Part shown: piece by piece, positions 34,164 to 42,800 of the stretch
Layout of the letters: each line of letters begins with the position of its first letter
Position numbering within the stretch: position 1 is the stretch's first letter
Origin: Kocuria sp. TGY1127_2
GTDB lineage: Bacteria > Actinomycetota > Actinomycetes > Actinomycetales > Micrococcaceae
Length of the DNA: 64,000 bases
Direction: 5' to 3'
Assembly: GCF_013394385.1 (NCBI RefSeq)
Contig: NZ_AP022834.1
Span: 744,001 to 808,000, forward strand
Translations under genes and position numbers: made by a program
Notes under the pieces: model-generated
The model's database searches: none
What the model was told of the DNA's origin: nothing
What the model saw: the letters and a program-made list of their open reading frames with translations, nothing else

Positions 34164-34295
34164 CGTCCTGCCGTTATTGATAGCAATGTCCGGCCACGCG
34201 GAAAAATAGAGCTGTATCCAACTGAAATCACTCAGAATGGGTTATTTAAACAAAAAATTCCATCATTCAAATATCAGAATCCGATTACTAACTAA

Positions 34296-34316
34296 ATCAC
34301 TCCGATGTGGGGTGAT
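34296..34316. promoter_or_regulatory. Inverted repeat in front of the sugar-type MFS gene
   Basis: ATCAC and GTGAT arms, with inner CC/GG extending the symmetry, lie seven bases before the GAGGAG ribosome site of the MFS gene. The preceding 100 bases are markedly AT-rich and could hold a separate promoter. A repressor bound here would block transcription. Confidence 0.5.
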
Positions 34317-34334
34317 ATGACCTGAGGAGTGTAT

Positions 34335-35768
34335 ATGTCAGCCTCATCTGCGAATAACACCACACCCTTGCCTCCGATTACTGCCGGTCCGCACAAAAAG
34401 CGACTCGGCCTCGTCGCCCTCGTCGCCACCTTCGGGGGCCTGCTCTTCGGATATGACACCGGCGTCTCCAACGGAGCAGAGCGTCCGATGCAGACGGAAT
34501 TGGGCCTGACCGACCTGGAGGTCGGCGTGGTTCTCAGCTCCCTCGTCTTCGCGGCTGCCTTCGGGGCGATGATCGGAGGTAGGCTCTCAGATCGGATTGG
34601 ACGGCGTCCGACCATCATCGCCCTCGCCGTACTCTTCTTCCTCGGCACACTGACGGTTGTCTTCTCTCCGGGTTATGCAGTCCTCGTTATCGGGCGCATT
34701 ATGCTCGGGCTGGCGGTCGGAGGCGCATCGACGGTAGTCCCCGTCTTCCTGGCGGAGATGGCGCCTTTCGAGATCCGAGGGTCACTGGCAGGACGCAATG
34801 AACTCATGATCGTCATTGGCCAGCTCGCCGCCTTCGTCGTCAACGCCATCCTCGCTGCCACCTTGGGGCACATCGACGGCATCTGGCGCGTTATGTTCTC
34901 CATTTGTGCCCTGCCCGCCATCGTCCTGTTCTTCGGTATGCTCCGTATGCCCGAATCTCCCCGCTGGCTTATTGAGAAGGATCGCAACGACGAAGCTCTC
35001 GCGGTACTGAAGACGGTTCGCCCCAAGGAACGTGCTGAGGCGGAGATTGTCAAGGTCAAAGAGGTCACCACGGAGGAGGAGCACACCCAGCAGCTCGGCC
35101 TCAAGGCCGTGCTATCCAACAAGAACCTCGTCCTCATCCTGATCATCGGTTGTGTGTTGGGCGTTATCCAACAGTTCTCGGGCGTGAACGCGATCATGTA
35201 TTACGGTCAGCGACTCCTTGCGGAATCGGGCTTTAGCGAGTCGATGCTCGGCTGGGTCAATATCGCTCCCGGAGTGATCGCGGTCATTGGCGGAGCCATC
35301 GCGCTCTCCTTGATGGACCGAATCAACCGCCGCACCAATTTCCTCTACGGAACTGGCCTGACCGCCCTGTCCCACGTGCTCATCGCAATCGCCATGACGC
35401 TCCTGCCCGTCGGTAACGTGGCGCGCCCTTGGGTCTTTCTTGCCCTCATCGTGGTGTTGATCGGTTCGATTCAGCTGTTCTTGAACATCGCAGTGTGGGT
35501 CTATCTCTCTGAAGTCTTCCCCCTGCACATGCGAGGAATCGGTATGGGCATCTCGGTATTCGTCCTATGGGTGGCCAACGGCACTCTTGCTCTGCTTGTA
35601 CCGTCGATTGTCGGAACCCTGGGCATGGGCCTGTTCATTCTCTTCGCGATCGCGAACGTGCTCTCTTTCCTTTTCGTCCTGAAATTTGTGCCCGAGACCC
35701 GTGGGCGTTCCCTCGAGGAACTTGAAGAAGACGTCACGACCGGTGCCATCTATACCGTTCCGCGGTAA
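34335..35768 (+). CDS. Sugar-porter-type MFS importer
   Basis: The 477-residue transporter has twelve helices and the sugar-porter signatures GGLLFGYDTGV, GRLSDRIGRRP, PESPRWLIEK, QQFSGVNAIMYY and the C-terminal PETRGRSLEELE. It probably imports a sugar, polyol or similar compound by proton symport. GAGGAG five bases before the ATG at 34335 fixes the start. It follows the P450 operon after 171 AT-rich bases with its own candidate operator, so it is probably the uptake step for the block's substrate. Confidence 0.92.
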   Translation: MSASSANNTTPLPPITAGPHKKRLGLVALVATFGGLLFGYDTGVSNGAERPMQTELGLTDLEVGVVLSSLVFAAAFGAMIGGRLSDRIGRRPTIIALAVLFFLGTLTVVFSPGYAVLVIGRIMLGLAVGGASTVVPVFLAEMAPFEIRGSLAGRNELMIVIGQLAAFVVNAILAATLGHIDGIWRVMFSICALPAIVLFFGMLRMPESPRWLIEKDRNDEALAVLKTVRPKERAEAEIVKVKEVTTEEEHTQQLGLKAVLSNKNLVLILIIGCVLGVIQQFSGVNAIMYYGQRLLAESGFSESMLGWVNIAPGVIAVIGGAIALSLMDRINRRTNFLYGTGLTALSHVLIAIAMTLLPVGNVARPWVFLALIVVLIGSIQLFLNIAVWVYLSEVFPLHMRGIGMGISVFVLWVANGTLALLVPSIVGTLGMGLFILFAIANVLSFLFVLKFVPETRGRSLEELEEDVTTGAIYTVPR

Positions 35769-35775
35769 GCATTGC

Positions 35776-35798
35776 AGGGCGCACGGGAATCGAACCTC
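35776..35798 (-). other. tRNA T-arm-like sequence
   Basis: On the minus strand this reads GGTTCGATTCCCGTGCGCCC, like the T-loop and 3' acceptor strand of a tRNA. The bases upstream do not pair to form a T-stem and no cloverleaf can be drawn. It could be a fragment left by an integration event or a chance match. Confidence 0.3.
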
Positions 35799-36026
35799 AT
35801 GCCGGCAGCGGCCATCACATCCTAGACGCGGAACCGGAACAGGTTCGGGCGTACTACAGATCGCACCCGGTCCTGTGGCGTCGCCAGAGGTCACGCGGAG
35901 GCTGTTTCCGTACCAGATGCGTGCTCCCGAGAGCTTGCATCTGTCTAGAACCGGTCCTTCTCGTATCTCCGGTCACGCGCGCTTCACCGTGGTCGGAAGA
36001 ACCGGTCCGTGGCGAAACATGCTTGT

Positions 36027-36548
36027 CTATCTCTCGTCGAGAGCTTCCAGGAAGCTGACCTGCTTCGCCTCCGCGAACTGGTGAAGGGAATTGGTGTCCA
36101 TATCCGGTTGGTGTTCCTTGTGCGGCTCCGGGACGGCAGGATTTCCCGTCCAGTCCAACAGTCGACAAACGCGCTTCTGAATACGCCACCCCCTTGAAGT
36201 ACGGACCAACACGTCGTGGTACCAACCATTGCCCACCCAGCTTGGGCCTCCCTCGGCGTCAGCTCGAATGAGGAGCCAGTTCCCGTAGCTGAACGCGTAG
36301 GCCATGTCACCTTTCACATGGACCAGCTGGCCCATCATCGTGTGCTGATGGCTGTCGAGCCGGTCATGGAACTCAGCGAAGGACTTCTTGAAATTCTCCA
36401 GTCCGGTCCATTCGGCCCCAGCAGGCCCGAAATCTGCGCTGACGTCTTCGGTAAACACCCGGTCGAACAGGTGCCATTGGTGTGCGTCGAGTGCGAGGGC
36501 GTAGAGGTTCAGCACCTCAATGATTGCTGCCTTGTCGTTTTCAACCAT
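36027..36548 (-). CDS. NTF2/SnoaL-like fold protein
   Basis: The 173-residue protein has the cone-shaped NTF2-like pattern of the SnoaL_4 group: an N-terminal helix pair (KAAIIEVLNLYALALDAHQWHLFDRVF), HTMMGQLVHV and GNGWYHDVLVRTSRGWRI. Such proteins act as dehydratases, isomerases or small hydroxylase partners in aromatic and steroid catabolism. It is the last gene of a minus-strand group with two VOC proteins and a CocE-type hydrolase. The function is not determined. Confidence 0.8.
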   Translation of the reverse strand: MVENDKAAIIEVLNLYALALDAHQWHLFDRVFTEDVSADFGPAGAEWTGLENFKKSFAEFHDRLDSHQHTMMGQLVHVKGDMAYAFSYGNWLLIRADAEGGPSWVGNGWYHDVLVRTSRGWRIQKRVCRLLDWTGNPAVPEPHKEHQPDMDTNSLHQFAEAKQVSFLEALDER

Positions 36549-36646
36549 TTTAATTGCACCTTTCAGGGCGGTCAGTAGGTCTGACGTCAGAGCCCTTCAA
36601 CATTCGTCGTCTGTAGCTTTTGTCAGAGAGCCGAGGTTCGTCGTAT

Positions 36647-37150
36647 TCACGCTTGTCGATTTGTTGGAATCAAGGGATCCAGACGGTGTTCAATGGCTTC
36701 CAGCACGATGCCGTGGGGGTCTTTGAAGGTCACGATCCGGAAGAATCCGTCAGTGGGAGCCTGGACGGTGGCCGGCTCGCTTAGGATCTCGATGTCGCCG
36801 TGTGCACGAAGGCGTTCGTAAATTGCATCGGCATCGTCGACGTCGAAGGCTATTCGCGTGATGCCGACCTGATTCATACGTCGGTACGGACCTTCGTCGA
36901 CGTCGGTGGTCGGGTTGACGAACTCGATCAGGTCGATGACGGTAGCGTTCTCGGCTTGTTTGCCGCACAGGTGGTTGGCGTGTATTTCGATTTCCTCTCC
37001 GGGGAATCCAAGCATCGCGCCGTCGGACTTTTCGTTCCTCAGGCTGCCCACGGATTGAAGACCGAGCACTCCTTGATAAAACTCGAGCGCCTTCTCGATG
37101 TCAGGCACCGCGATGCAGACGTGGAAGAGTCGGTTGATTTCTTGTGCCAC
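36647..37150 (-). CDS. VOC-family protein 1 (glyoxalase/extradiol dioxygenase superfamily)
   Basis: The 167-residue protein has two beta-alpha-beta-beta-beta units of the VOC fold. FHVCIAVPDIEKALEFY near the start contributes the first metal His, and DPHGIVLEAIE near the end the last acidic ligand. The GTG at 37150 is preferred because AAGGAG lies about seven bases upstream; the longer frame begins with a basic run. It lies 21 bases after VOC protein 2 with clear similarity to it, suggesting tandem duplication. Confidence 0.85.
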   Translation of the reverse strand: MAQEINRLFHVCIAVPDIEKALEFYQGVLGLQSVGSLRNEKSDGAMLGFPGEEIEIHANHLCGKQAENATVIDLIEFVNPTTDVDEGPYRRMNQVGITRIAFDVDDADAIYERLRAHGDIEILSEPATVQAPTDGFFRIVTFKDPHGIVLEAIEHRLDPLIPTNRQA

Positions 37151-37171
37151 TAGTCTTCTCCTTCTTTTCAA

Positions 37172-37666
37172 CTAATCGGTAGGGAGGGGCTCCGTCATCG
37201 TGATGAACACTCCGAAGGGATCTCTGAAACTGAACCACTGTGAGGTGAACGTGGCCTCTGGCTCTTGAATGGAGATTTCTCGGGGTGGGCAAACGATTTC
37301 AGCACCTTCACAAGACCGGATCGTCGTGAACGCATCTTGCACACTGTCTACGACCAAAGACATCCGGCTCAGTCCAGTGTGATTCATCGGAGGGTAGGGG
37401 CCATCGTCAACAACCGATTTGGGTTCGGTGTATTCGACCAGGTTGATCGCAGTGGCTATCTTCGGGTCAGCGCCGACCGTGAGGATGTGATGGGCAGCGA
37501 TGCCTATTCCATCCTGATCAAATCCCAGCAGTCGGCCATCCGCGGTCTCATTTTCCGTCTCGAACACGGACTGGAAACCCAAGACGTCCCGATAGAACGC
37601 CAGCGCCGTGTTGAGCTTGGGCACGGTGATGCACACGTGCTCGAGTTGTCTTACCAGAGCGCTCAT
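37172..37666 (-). CDS. VOC-family protein 2
   Basis: The 164-residue VOC protein begins LEHVCITVPKLNTALAFYRDVLG and ends near DPFGVFITMTE. It shares the YPPMNHTGLSRM/YRRMNQVGITRI segment with VOC protein 1, so the two are paralogues and may form a hetero-pair. AAGGAG precedes the ATG at 37666. Possible roles include isomerase, lyase or ring-cleaving dioxygenase in the catabolic block. Confidence 0.85.
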   Translation of the reverse strand: MSALVRQLEHVCITVPKLNTALAFYRDVLGFQSVFETENETADGRLLGFDQDGIGIAAHHILTVGADPKIATAINLVEYTEPKSVVDDGPYPPMNHTGLSRMSLVVDSVQDAFTTIRSCEGAEIVCPPREISIQEPEATFTSQWFSFRDPFGVFITMTEPLPTD

Positions 37667-37811
37667 GAAGCTCTCCTTTCTAGCCTTGTGCCGGTGCGGC
37701 CGATTGCCCCAGGCGTGATCTTTGGAATTCGCACCTCGGCGAAAGCCTTGTTCCGGCCTTGTCGCTATCAATAGCGCCAGCGATAGATATGAACATCTGC
37801 CGGCCAACCTT

Positions 37812-38513
37812 CTAGGCGGCCAGATCGGCAGCTGCCTGCAAGATCCAGAATCGGAACTCGACAGCGAAGTGCTCGAGATGTTGTTCGATCACGTCGGGCG
37901 CGCACGTCGAGGGCAGCGTGACGGACAGTCTCGCGGTGAACCCGTCTGACTCTTCCTCGAACGCGTTCGCGATCGAACCGATCACGGTCCCGTCGGCGAG
38001 GAGGATGTGTGACCGGCGCTCGGCCGGACGTTCCTCGGCGAGGCCAGGCAACTCTTGGCCACGAACGACGCTGTCATTCCATGGGCGCATGAAGAACGAA
38101 CAGACGTACTCGTCAAGGGTTTCTACGATGTTGACACTCTGGCCGGGTTCGGCGTGGATTGAGTAGTGCTCGGGGTGGCCAGCGATCATGACATCCTCGC
38201 GAGCAAAGGCGCCCGCGAGCCAGATGCCGAACTCCGCGGCCGTGATGCCGTGTGCGCGCAACGTCGTCGTTCCGGTGGTTTCTTCTCCCTCGGACCGCTG
38301 AAGGTGGCTTCGCAGGAATGCCTCACCTGCCTCGATCTCTTCGCTCAGGAGCTCCAACAGACGCTCGCGACCGAGCCTTCGTTTCATGAGCCCTAGCGCC
38401 CGCCGTGCGGAGAACCGCTCGAATTCGTCAATGCTCCGGTCGCTGTCCTGACCGGAGAGGTGAACCCTCGGTTCGGTGAGGCGCGGGGCGGTTGTGGGCA
38501 GGTCAAAATTCAT
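37812..38513 (-). CDS. Uncharacterised protein, possibly DAPG-hydrolase-like
   Basis: I do not firmly recognise this 233-residue protein. It has no signal peptide or membrane segment. The order GIWLAGAF...HPEHYSIHAE...VETLDEY...HLEHFAVEFRFW, with a final His-x3-Glu, recalls the zinc-binding layout of phloretin/2,4-diacetylphloroglucinol hydrolases, which cleave C-C bonds in acylated phenols. This is a weak resemblance. It lies between VOC protein 2 and the CocE-type hydrolase on the same strand, which would suit a role in breaking down an acylated ring compound. Confidence 0.5.
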   Translation of the reverse strand: MNFDLPTTAPRLTEPRVHLSGQDSDRSIDEFERFSARRALGLMKRRLGRERLLELLSEEIEAGEAFLRSHLQRSEGEETTGTTTLRAHGITAAEFGIWLAGAFAREDVMIAGHPEHYSIHAEPGQSVNIVETLDEYVCSFFMRPWNDSVVRGQELPGLAEERPAERRSHILLADGTVIGSIANAFEEESDGFTARLSVTLPSTCAPDVIEQHLEHFAVEFRFWILQAAADLAA

Positions 38514-38630
38514 CAGGGTCGTGCTCCCAGTGCATACGGGTGGGTTTCGGCGGCTGCTTTTCTACAGTCGGTTGACGTCGCCGGCACGAGAAATGCTGAG
38601 TTTCTTCGTGCCGGCAACTTTGGATGTGTG

Positions 38631-40367
38631 TCAGCTGTTTCGGACAGGCAACTGGAGGTGAGACGGGCGATTGCCACCGGTGTGCAGGACATGCTGTCCT
38701 TCATTGGCGCCGACATACTCACGGATCGCGGGCATCAGCGTACCGAGCAAGTTCCGGGAACTCACGACAAAGCGCAATTGTTCGCCCGGATAGAACGCCA
38801 GACCGATCGGCAACAGGTCGATTTCGATCTCGACCACCTCGCCCGCAGAAAGTTTCTCGATGCGGTCGAAACTGTGCACGGGCACATCGTCGGTCGAAAG
38901 CGTTTCGTCGAGATGCCGTGCCGATACACGAAGTCGCCCGTCGGAACCCTTGTACCGGAGGATTGTTGCGCCATGGTCGGTAAGATCGTGGGCCCTCGCG
39001 CTCTGATTCGGAACCGTGAACGCCTGCAGGGGTGTACCGAATCGGTCCAGCTTCTGTACGAGGACGAACAGATCCATGTCCTCGGCGCCGCGAGCTTCGA
39101 CGTAGAGATGAGCCTTCGGGTATCCGACCAGCGTCGTTTCCTTCTCGAATCGGGTGATGAAGGACACCGCGTTCGGATTCGCGTCTACCGCATATGAGGA
39201 TTCGACCGCTTCTGCCGGAGCGGCAGTCGCCAAGGTCCGCGTACGACCGTCGAGATAGTATTTCCTCGATTCGACGCCTTCAGGCGGGAACGACTGCGCA
39301 GGAATCCTGACTTGGTCTCCGCCCTCGAGATCGAGCACGGAGTACCGCACGCGAGGCGTCTGCTCCCATCCATTGTTCTCATCTTTCAGGAAATGGTCGA
39401 AAAACCGACGCAGGTCCTCGACATTCGCTTCATCGTAGTAATCGGGCCATTCCTGACCATTATGGATTCGAAGCCACTTCTCCTCAGATGCAATCCGTCG
39501 CCACGCACGGAAGGTCCCGGCGGTATGCAGAGTATTAGAATAACTGGCCACGACGTACGCGGGTACGGTGATCTTCTCGAACTCCGGAATCTTGTTCTCC
39601 CAGAGATCGGTCATCAGAGGGTAGCGCTCGACCTCGGAGAGGAGATCCTCCTTCTGATTCTTCCCAAAGAAACTTCCTTCTTGAAGCTGCTGAGCGAAGC
39701 CGGTATCAGGCATTCCACCGCGCATCACCAGGTCGCGATAGACATCGCTGACACCTTCCCACGGGTTGATCGCGACGAGGTGCGGCGGCTGCTCGGCGGC
39801 GGTAAACCATTGTGAGACAGCCAGGTAGGAAGTACCGCTCATTCCGACCCTGCCGGAGCACCACTCCTGTTCCGCGAGCCATTCGATCACGTCATAGCAG
39901 TCGCGCCCTTCCTGCCGGTCCCAAATGACGCTGTCCCCTTCCGAGTCCACCACGCCGCGTATGTCAGGGTTGCAAATCGCATAGCCTTTGGCACACCAGT
40001 AGGCCGGATCTGGCGCTTCGAACTTCTCGAGCCCGGAGACCTTCGCATTATCCAGACCCACCAGCCCGAACACGCCCGTCACGCTGGGGGAGGTGCCCTG
40101 ACCTTTGCCATACGGGCTCCACGCGACGATCACGGGTACCGGTTCGGTGCCGACCGGGCGGAATACATCGACATAGAGGGTTGTGCCATCGCGCAACTGT
40201 ACGGCGACGTCCTTGTCCAAGACGATGTCGACCGGTAACGGCTTGAACTGTGGAGCGATCTGGAACCCCGCTTCGAAAGTCCGAGTACCCGGATCGAAAG
40301 GCGTCAGAGAACCTGTCCGCTGGTCGGGAAGGGGGTGGGAGGGTACGTACATCTTCTGATCGGTCAT
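38631..40367 (-). CDS. CocE/NonD-family hydrolase
   Basis: The 578-residue alpha/beta hydrolase has the nucleophile elbow GTSYLA with Ser180 inside GMSGTSYLAVSQW. An X-Pro-dipeptidase-like C-terminal jelly-roll domain runs from about 350, ending FVVSSRNLLG. CocE proteins hydrolyse esters such as cocaine; relatives act on acylated amines and beta-lactam esters. There is no signal peptide, so it acts in the cytosol. It diverges from the TetR gene across a perfect palindrome and is probably the first gene of the minus-strand catabolic group. Confidence 0.9.
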   Translation of the reverse strand: MTDQKMYVPSHPLPDQRTGSLTPFDPGTRTFEAGFQIAPQFKPLPVDIVLDKDVAVQLRDGTTLYVDVFRPVGTEPVPVIVAWSPYGKGQGTSPSVTGVFGLVGLDNAKVSGLEKFEAPDPAYWCAKGYAICNPDIRGVVDSEGDSVIWDRQEGRDCYDVIEWLAEQEWCSGRVGMSGTSYLAVSQWFTAAEQPPHLVAINPWEGVSDVYRDLVMRGGMPDTGFAQQLQEGSFFGKNQKEDLLSEVERYPLMTDLWENKIPEFEKITVPAYVVASYSNTLHTAGTFRAWRRIASEEKWLRIHNGQEWPDYYDEANVEDLRRFFDHFLKDENNGWEQTPRVRYSVLDLEGGDQVRIPAQSFPPEGVESRKYYLDGRTRTLATAAPAEAVESSYAVDANPNAVSFITRFEKETTLVGYPKAHLYVEARGAEDMDLFVLVQKLDRFGTPLQAFTVPNQSARAHDLTDHGATILRYKGSDGRLRVSARHLDETLSTDDVPVHSFDRIEKLSAGEVVEIEIDLLPIGLAFYPGEQLRFVVSSRNLLGTLMPAIREYVGANEGQHVLHTGGNRPSHLQLPVRNS

Positions 40368-40438
40368 CGTGATCTCCTTCGTGCCGAAGCCTGTGTGATC
40401 TCGCTGTTGTATTGAGCGTACGACCGACCCCCTAAAAA

Positions 40439-40454
40439 CTCAACACCTGTTGAG
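40439..40454. promoter_or_regulatory. Palindromic TetR-type operator
   Basis: CTCAACACCTGTTGAG consists of perfect 7-base arms around a CC centre. It lies between the divergent CocE-type hydrolase (start 40367) and TetR (start 40485) genes, 31 bases before the TetR start. Autoregulation and control of the catabolic group by the TetR protein are likely. Confidence 0.7.
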
Positions 40455-40484
40455 AAAAAGGTTGGGCCACGATAGATTTTGGTT

Positions 40485-41126
40485 ATGGCAATCCAACACA
40501 AGAATGAGCAGTCGCCGCGCATCGGGCGACGTTCCGGCCCCAGCAATACGCGCCTGGCTGTACTGGCCGCTGCGAAGGCGCGCTTCGCGAATGACGGGTA
40601 CGCCTCGACCACCATTCGAAACGTTGCCGCCGATGCTGGGGTCGACGCCTCGCTGGTGATGCAGTTCTTCGGTTCGAAAGATGGTCTTTTCGCCGCCGTC
40701 ATGGACGTCCCCGCATCCGCACTCGACCGATTCGATACGGCATTCGACGGACCGGACGAGCAGCTTGGGGAACGGGTCGTCCGCGCATACCTCAGGGCCT
40801 GGGAAGGACCGGCCGAGGAATCCGAACCACTAATGGCCATGCTCCGAGGGGCAATCGTGAACGAACACGCGAAGGCTCAATTGCGGGAATTCATCCAGTC
40901 CCGACTCGAACGCGGAGCAAAGATGGGAGACAGCCAGGACCGGGCGATGCGAGCAGGCATGGCCTCGGCTATGCTGGTCGGCATTATCACCAGCCGTCGG
41001 ATCATTGGCGTTCCGACGTTGGCCGCTGCTGATCACGAATCGATCGTCGCAATGGTTGGCCCTGCGATCCAGTCCATTCTCGTGGAAGGCTCAGACGATG
41101 CCTCCACGGACAATCAGCGGACATGA
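40485..41126 (+). CDS. TetR-family regulator of the catabolic block
   Basis: The 213-residue protein has a helix-turn-helix (VAADAGVDASLVMQFFGSKDGLFAAVM) in its first 75 residues and a C-terminal TetR_C_33-like effector domain. The ATG at 40485 is favoured over a TTG two codons earlier. It diverges from the CocE-type hydrolase gene with a 16-base palindrome between them. It is the right-hand end of the catabolic block. Confidence 0.88.
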   Translation: MAIQHKNEQSPRIGRRSGPSNTRLAVLAAAKARFANDGYASTTIRNVAADAGVDASLVMQFFGSKDGLFAAVMDVPASALDRFDTAFDGPDEQLGERVVRAYLRAWEGPAEESEPLMAMLRGAIVNEHAKAQLREFIQSRLERGAKMGDSQDRAMRAGMASAMLVGIITSRRIIGVPTLAAADHESIVAMVGPAIQSILVEGSDDASTDNQRT

Positions 41127-41226
41127 GCCGCAGTTTACGGTCACCCGCAGGCAGGCCCGCGAGGTACGCCGAATACCGTTAGCTAGCTGTGGCCGCTCAT
41201 CAGGGGTGCCGCAGAGCACCAAAGTT

Positions 41227-41298
41227 GTGTCGCCCGCGACATTCAGCGACACCGGGCGCATGCGAAGACGGTGACGAACCGATACCGGCTCGTCACCG
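41227..41298. terminator. Pair of hairpins between convergent genes
   Basis: GTGTCGC (41227-41233) pairs with GCGACAC (41246-41252). CGGTGACGA (41269-41277) pairs with TCGTCACCG (41290-41298). Neither has a T-run. They lie between the ends of the TetR and DUF6882-like genes and probably end both transcripts. Confidence 0.55.
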
Positions 41299-41309
41299 CC
41301 CGATGTGTT

Positions 41310-42674
41310 CTACAGACCGAAGAAGCGACTGAAGAAGCCCTTCTTCTTGGTCCCCTGATCTTCCTGGTCCTGGGACTCGTCGGTTTCGACGTCGCTGCGG
41401 GCCGATACGCGTTCCTCGCCTGCGGAGGGTAGCTCCGAGGAAGCGGTCGAACCGGTCTCTGCCGGTTCCGATCCTTCTGCCTCGTGAGGCGAGTTGGGGG
41501 TTACGCGGGCGGCTTCGTTCTGCGCCTGTTCGGCACGCAGACGTTCCAGCGCCGATGGCTGATCCTGCTCATCCTGTGCCTCAGAAGGCTCGGACTCGGC
41601 GGGCTTCTCGACAATCGGGTGTGTATCGGTGACCGCTTCATCTTGGCTGACTTGCGGGGAAACGGCAGGCTCGGGAGCCTCTTCCTCCGTGACCACGTGC
41701 GTCGAGACGAGGCCCGGCTCGGCATTCTCGCGGGGTTCCTGATCGAAGGGCAGGTCCTGGCCTTCGGGATGCGTGCGTTCGACGCCTTCCGTGTCCTCGA
41801 GAGATACTGCGGGCTGCTGTTCGGCCCCAGGGGCAACCGCGGCTTCCGTGGCCGCAACGCGTTGCGCCTCCGCCTCTTCACGAGCCTGACGCTGTTGCTC
41901 GGATTCGCGCTGTGCAATCTTGAGCGCGCGACGCGCTTCGTCTCGGAGAGCTTGGCGATGCTGGTCGGCTTCCTGTGCCGCGCGGTCCAGTTCACGTTGG
42001 CCGACGGCGGGTTCGGCCGGCTCGATTCCGGAGATTTTGTTCTCGTCGAACCACAAGCGCAAGGCCCCATCGGTGGCCGTGACGACGGCGCACGCTTCCG
42101 TATCCCACGAGATGTGAGCGCCGCGAAGGCGTGCGTAGGAGTCGACCGCGCGCTGGTGGTGGACGGCCGTATTGGTCTGAAGCGCTTCGGCCATGACCCG
42201 GCCCATACGGTTGACCGTGGGTTCAGGCAATTCGAGCTCTGGTCCATCGACCAGCAGCCAAGCGCGCACGCCGCCGCCGGCAACGGCCGGGTAGTGGGCG
42301 AATACACCGGTGACGGCCTTGGCAGCCAAAGTCAGCCGGCGAGCAAGCCCTTCCGAAAGAACCAATTCGTCGGTGGTCAGTTCCTGAACCCCCAAATGCT
42401 CACCGGCCTCACGGGCCTGGACGGCCGAGGTTACGACGACGTCGGGGAAGTGCCCCAGCTCTTGCCAGGACCAGATCCACGAGCCGCGCTGCTCGGACTC
42501 GGTGCCGAGCAGATAGGGACTCAGGGATACCGAGGGGTCGGACTCAAGAGTGAATGACGGGGCAGAGAAATCCACCGACCAGTCGGAATTGCCGCTGAGC
42601 TCGGCGAGCCGAGCCTGATATTCGGTGGAGATGAAGATCGATTCGTCAATCAAGTCCTGCAGAGTTTTCGTCAT
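41310..42674 (-). CDS. DUF6882-like protein with long acidic tail
   Basis: The 454-residue protein has an N-terminal globular region (about 1-205) with SYLLGTES..WIWSWQELGHFP-type features seen in DUF6882 proteins. A Glu/Gln/Ala-rich coiled-coil and acidic low-complexity tail follow (about 225-440). The last residues, KKKGFFSRFFGL, could form an amphipathic, membrane-touching helix. No catalytic motif is seen. It diverges from the SseB-like gene 126 bases away, and the two may work together. Confidence 0.75.
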   Translation of the reverse strand: MTKTLQDLIDESIFISTEYQARLAELSGNSDWSVDFSAPSFTLESDPSVSLSPYLLGTESEQRGSWIWSWQELGHFPDVVVTSAVQAREAGEHLGVQELTTDELVLSEGLARRLTLAAKAVTGVFAHYPAVAGGGVRAWLLVDGPELELPEPTVNRMGRVMAEALQTNTAVHHQRAVDSYARLRGAHISWDTEACAVVTATDGALRLWFDENKISGIEPAEPAVGQRELDRAAQEADQHRQALRDEARRALKIAQRESEQQRQAREEAEAQRVAATEAAVAPGAEQQPAVSLEDTEGVERTHPEGQDLPFDQEPRENAEPGLVSTHVVTEEEAPEPAVSPQVSQDEAVTDTHPIVEKPAESEPSEAQDEQDQPSALERLRAEQAQNEAARVTPNSPHEAEGSEPAETGSTASSELPSAGEERVSARSDVETDESQDQEDQGTKKKGFFSRFFGL

Positions 42675-42800
42675 GAAAACAGGCTAGCAAGTAAACGCCA
42701 GTGCCGCGGCCTCATGAGTCCGACTCGACTGTGTAGGCTCGAATCAGCAAAGGTCGCCACAGGACGGCGACGCGGCACTTGACCAGCTAAGGAACATTGC

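Noticed and set aside
35769-36026. A functional tRNA gene
   Set aside because: Only the T-loop and acceptor strand resemble a tRNA. No D-arm, anticodon arm or paired T-stem can be drawn.
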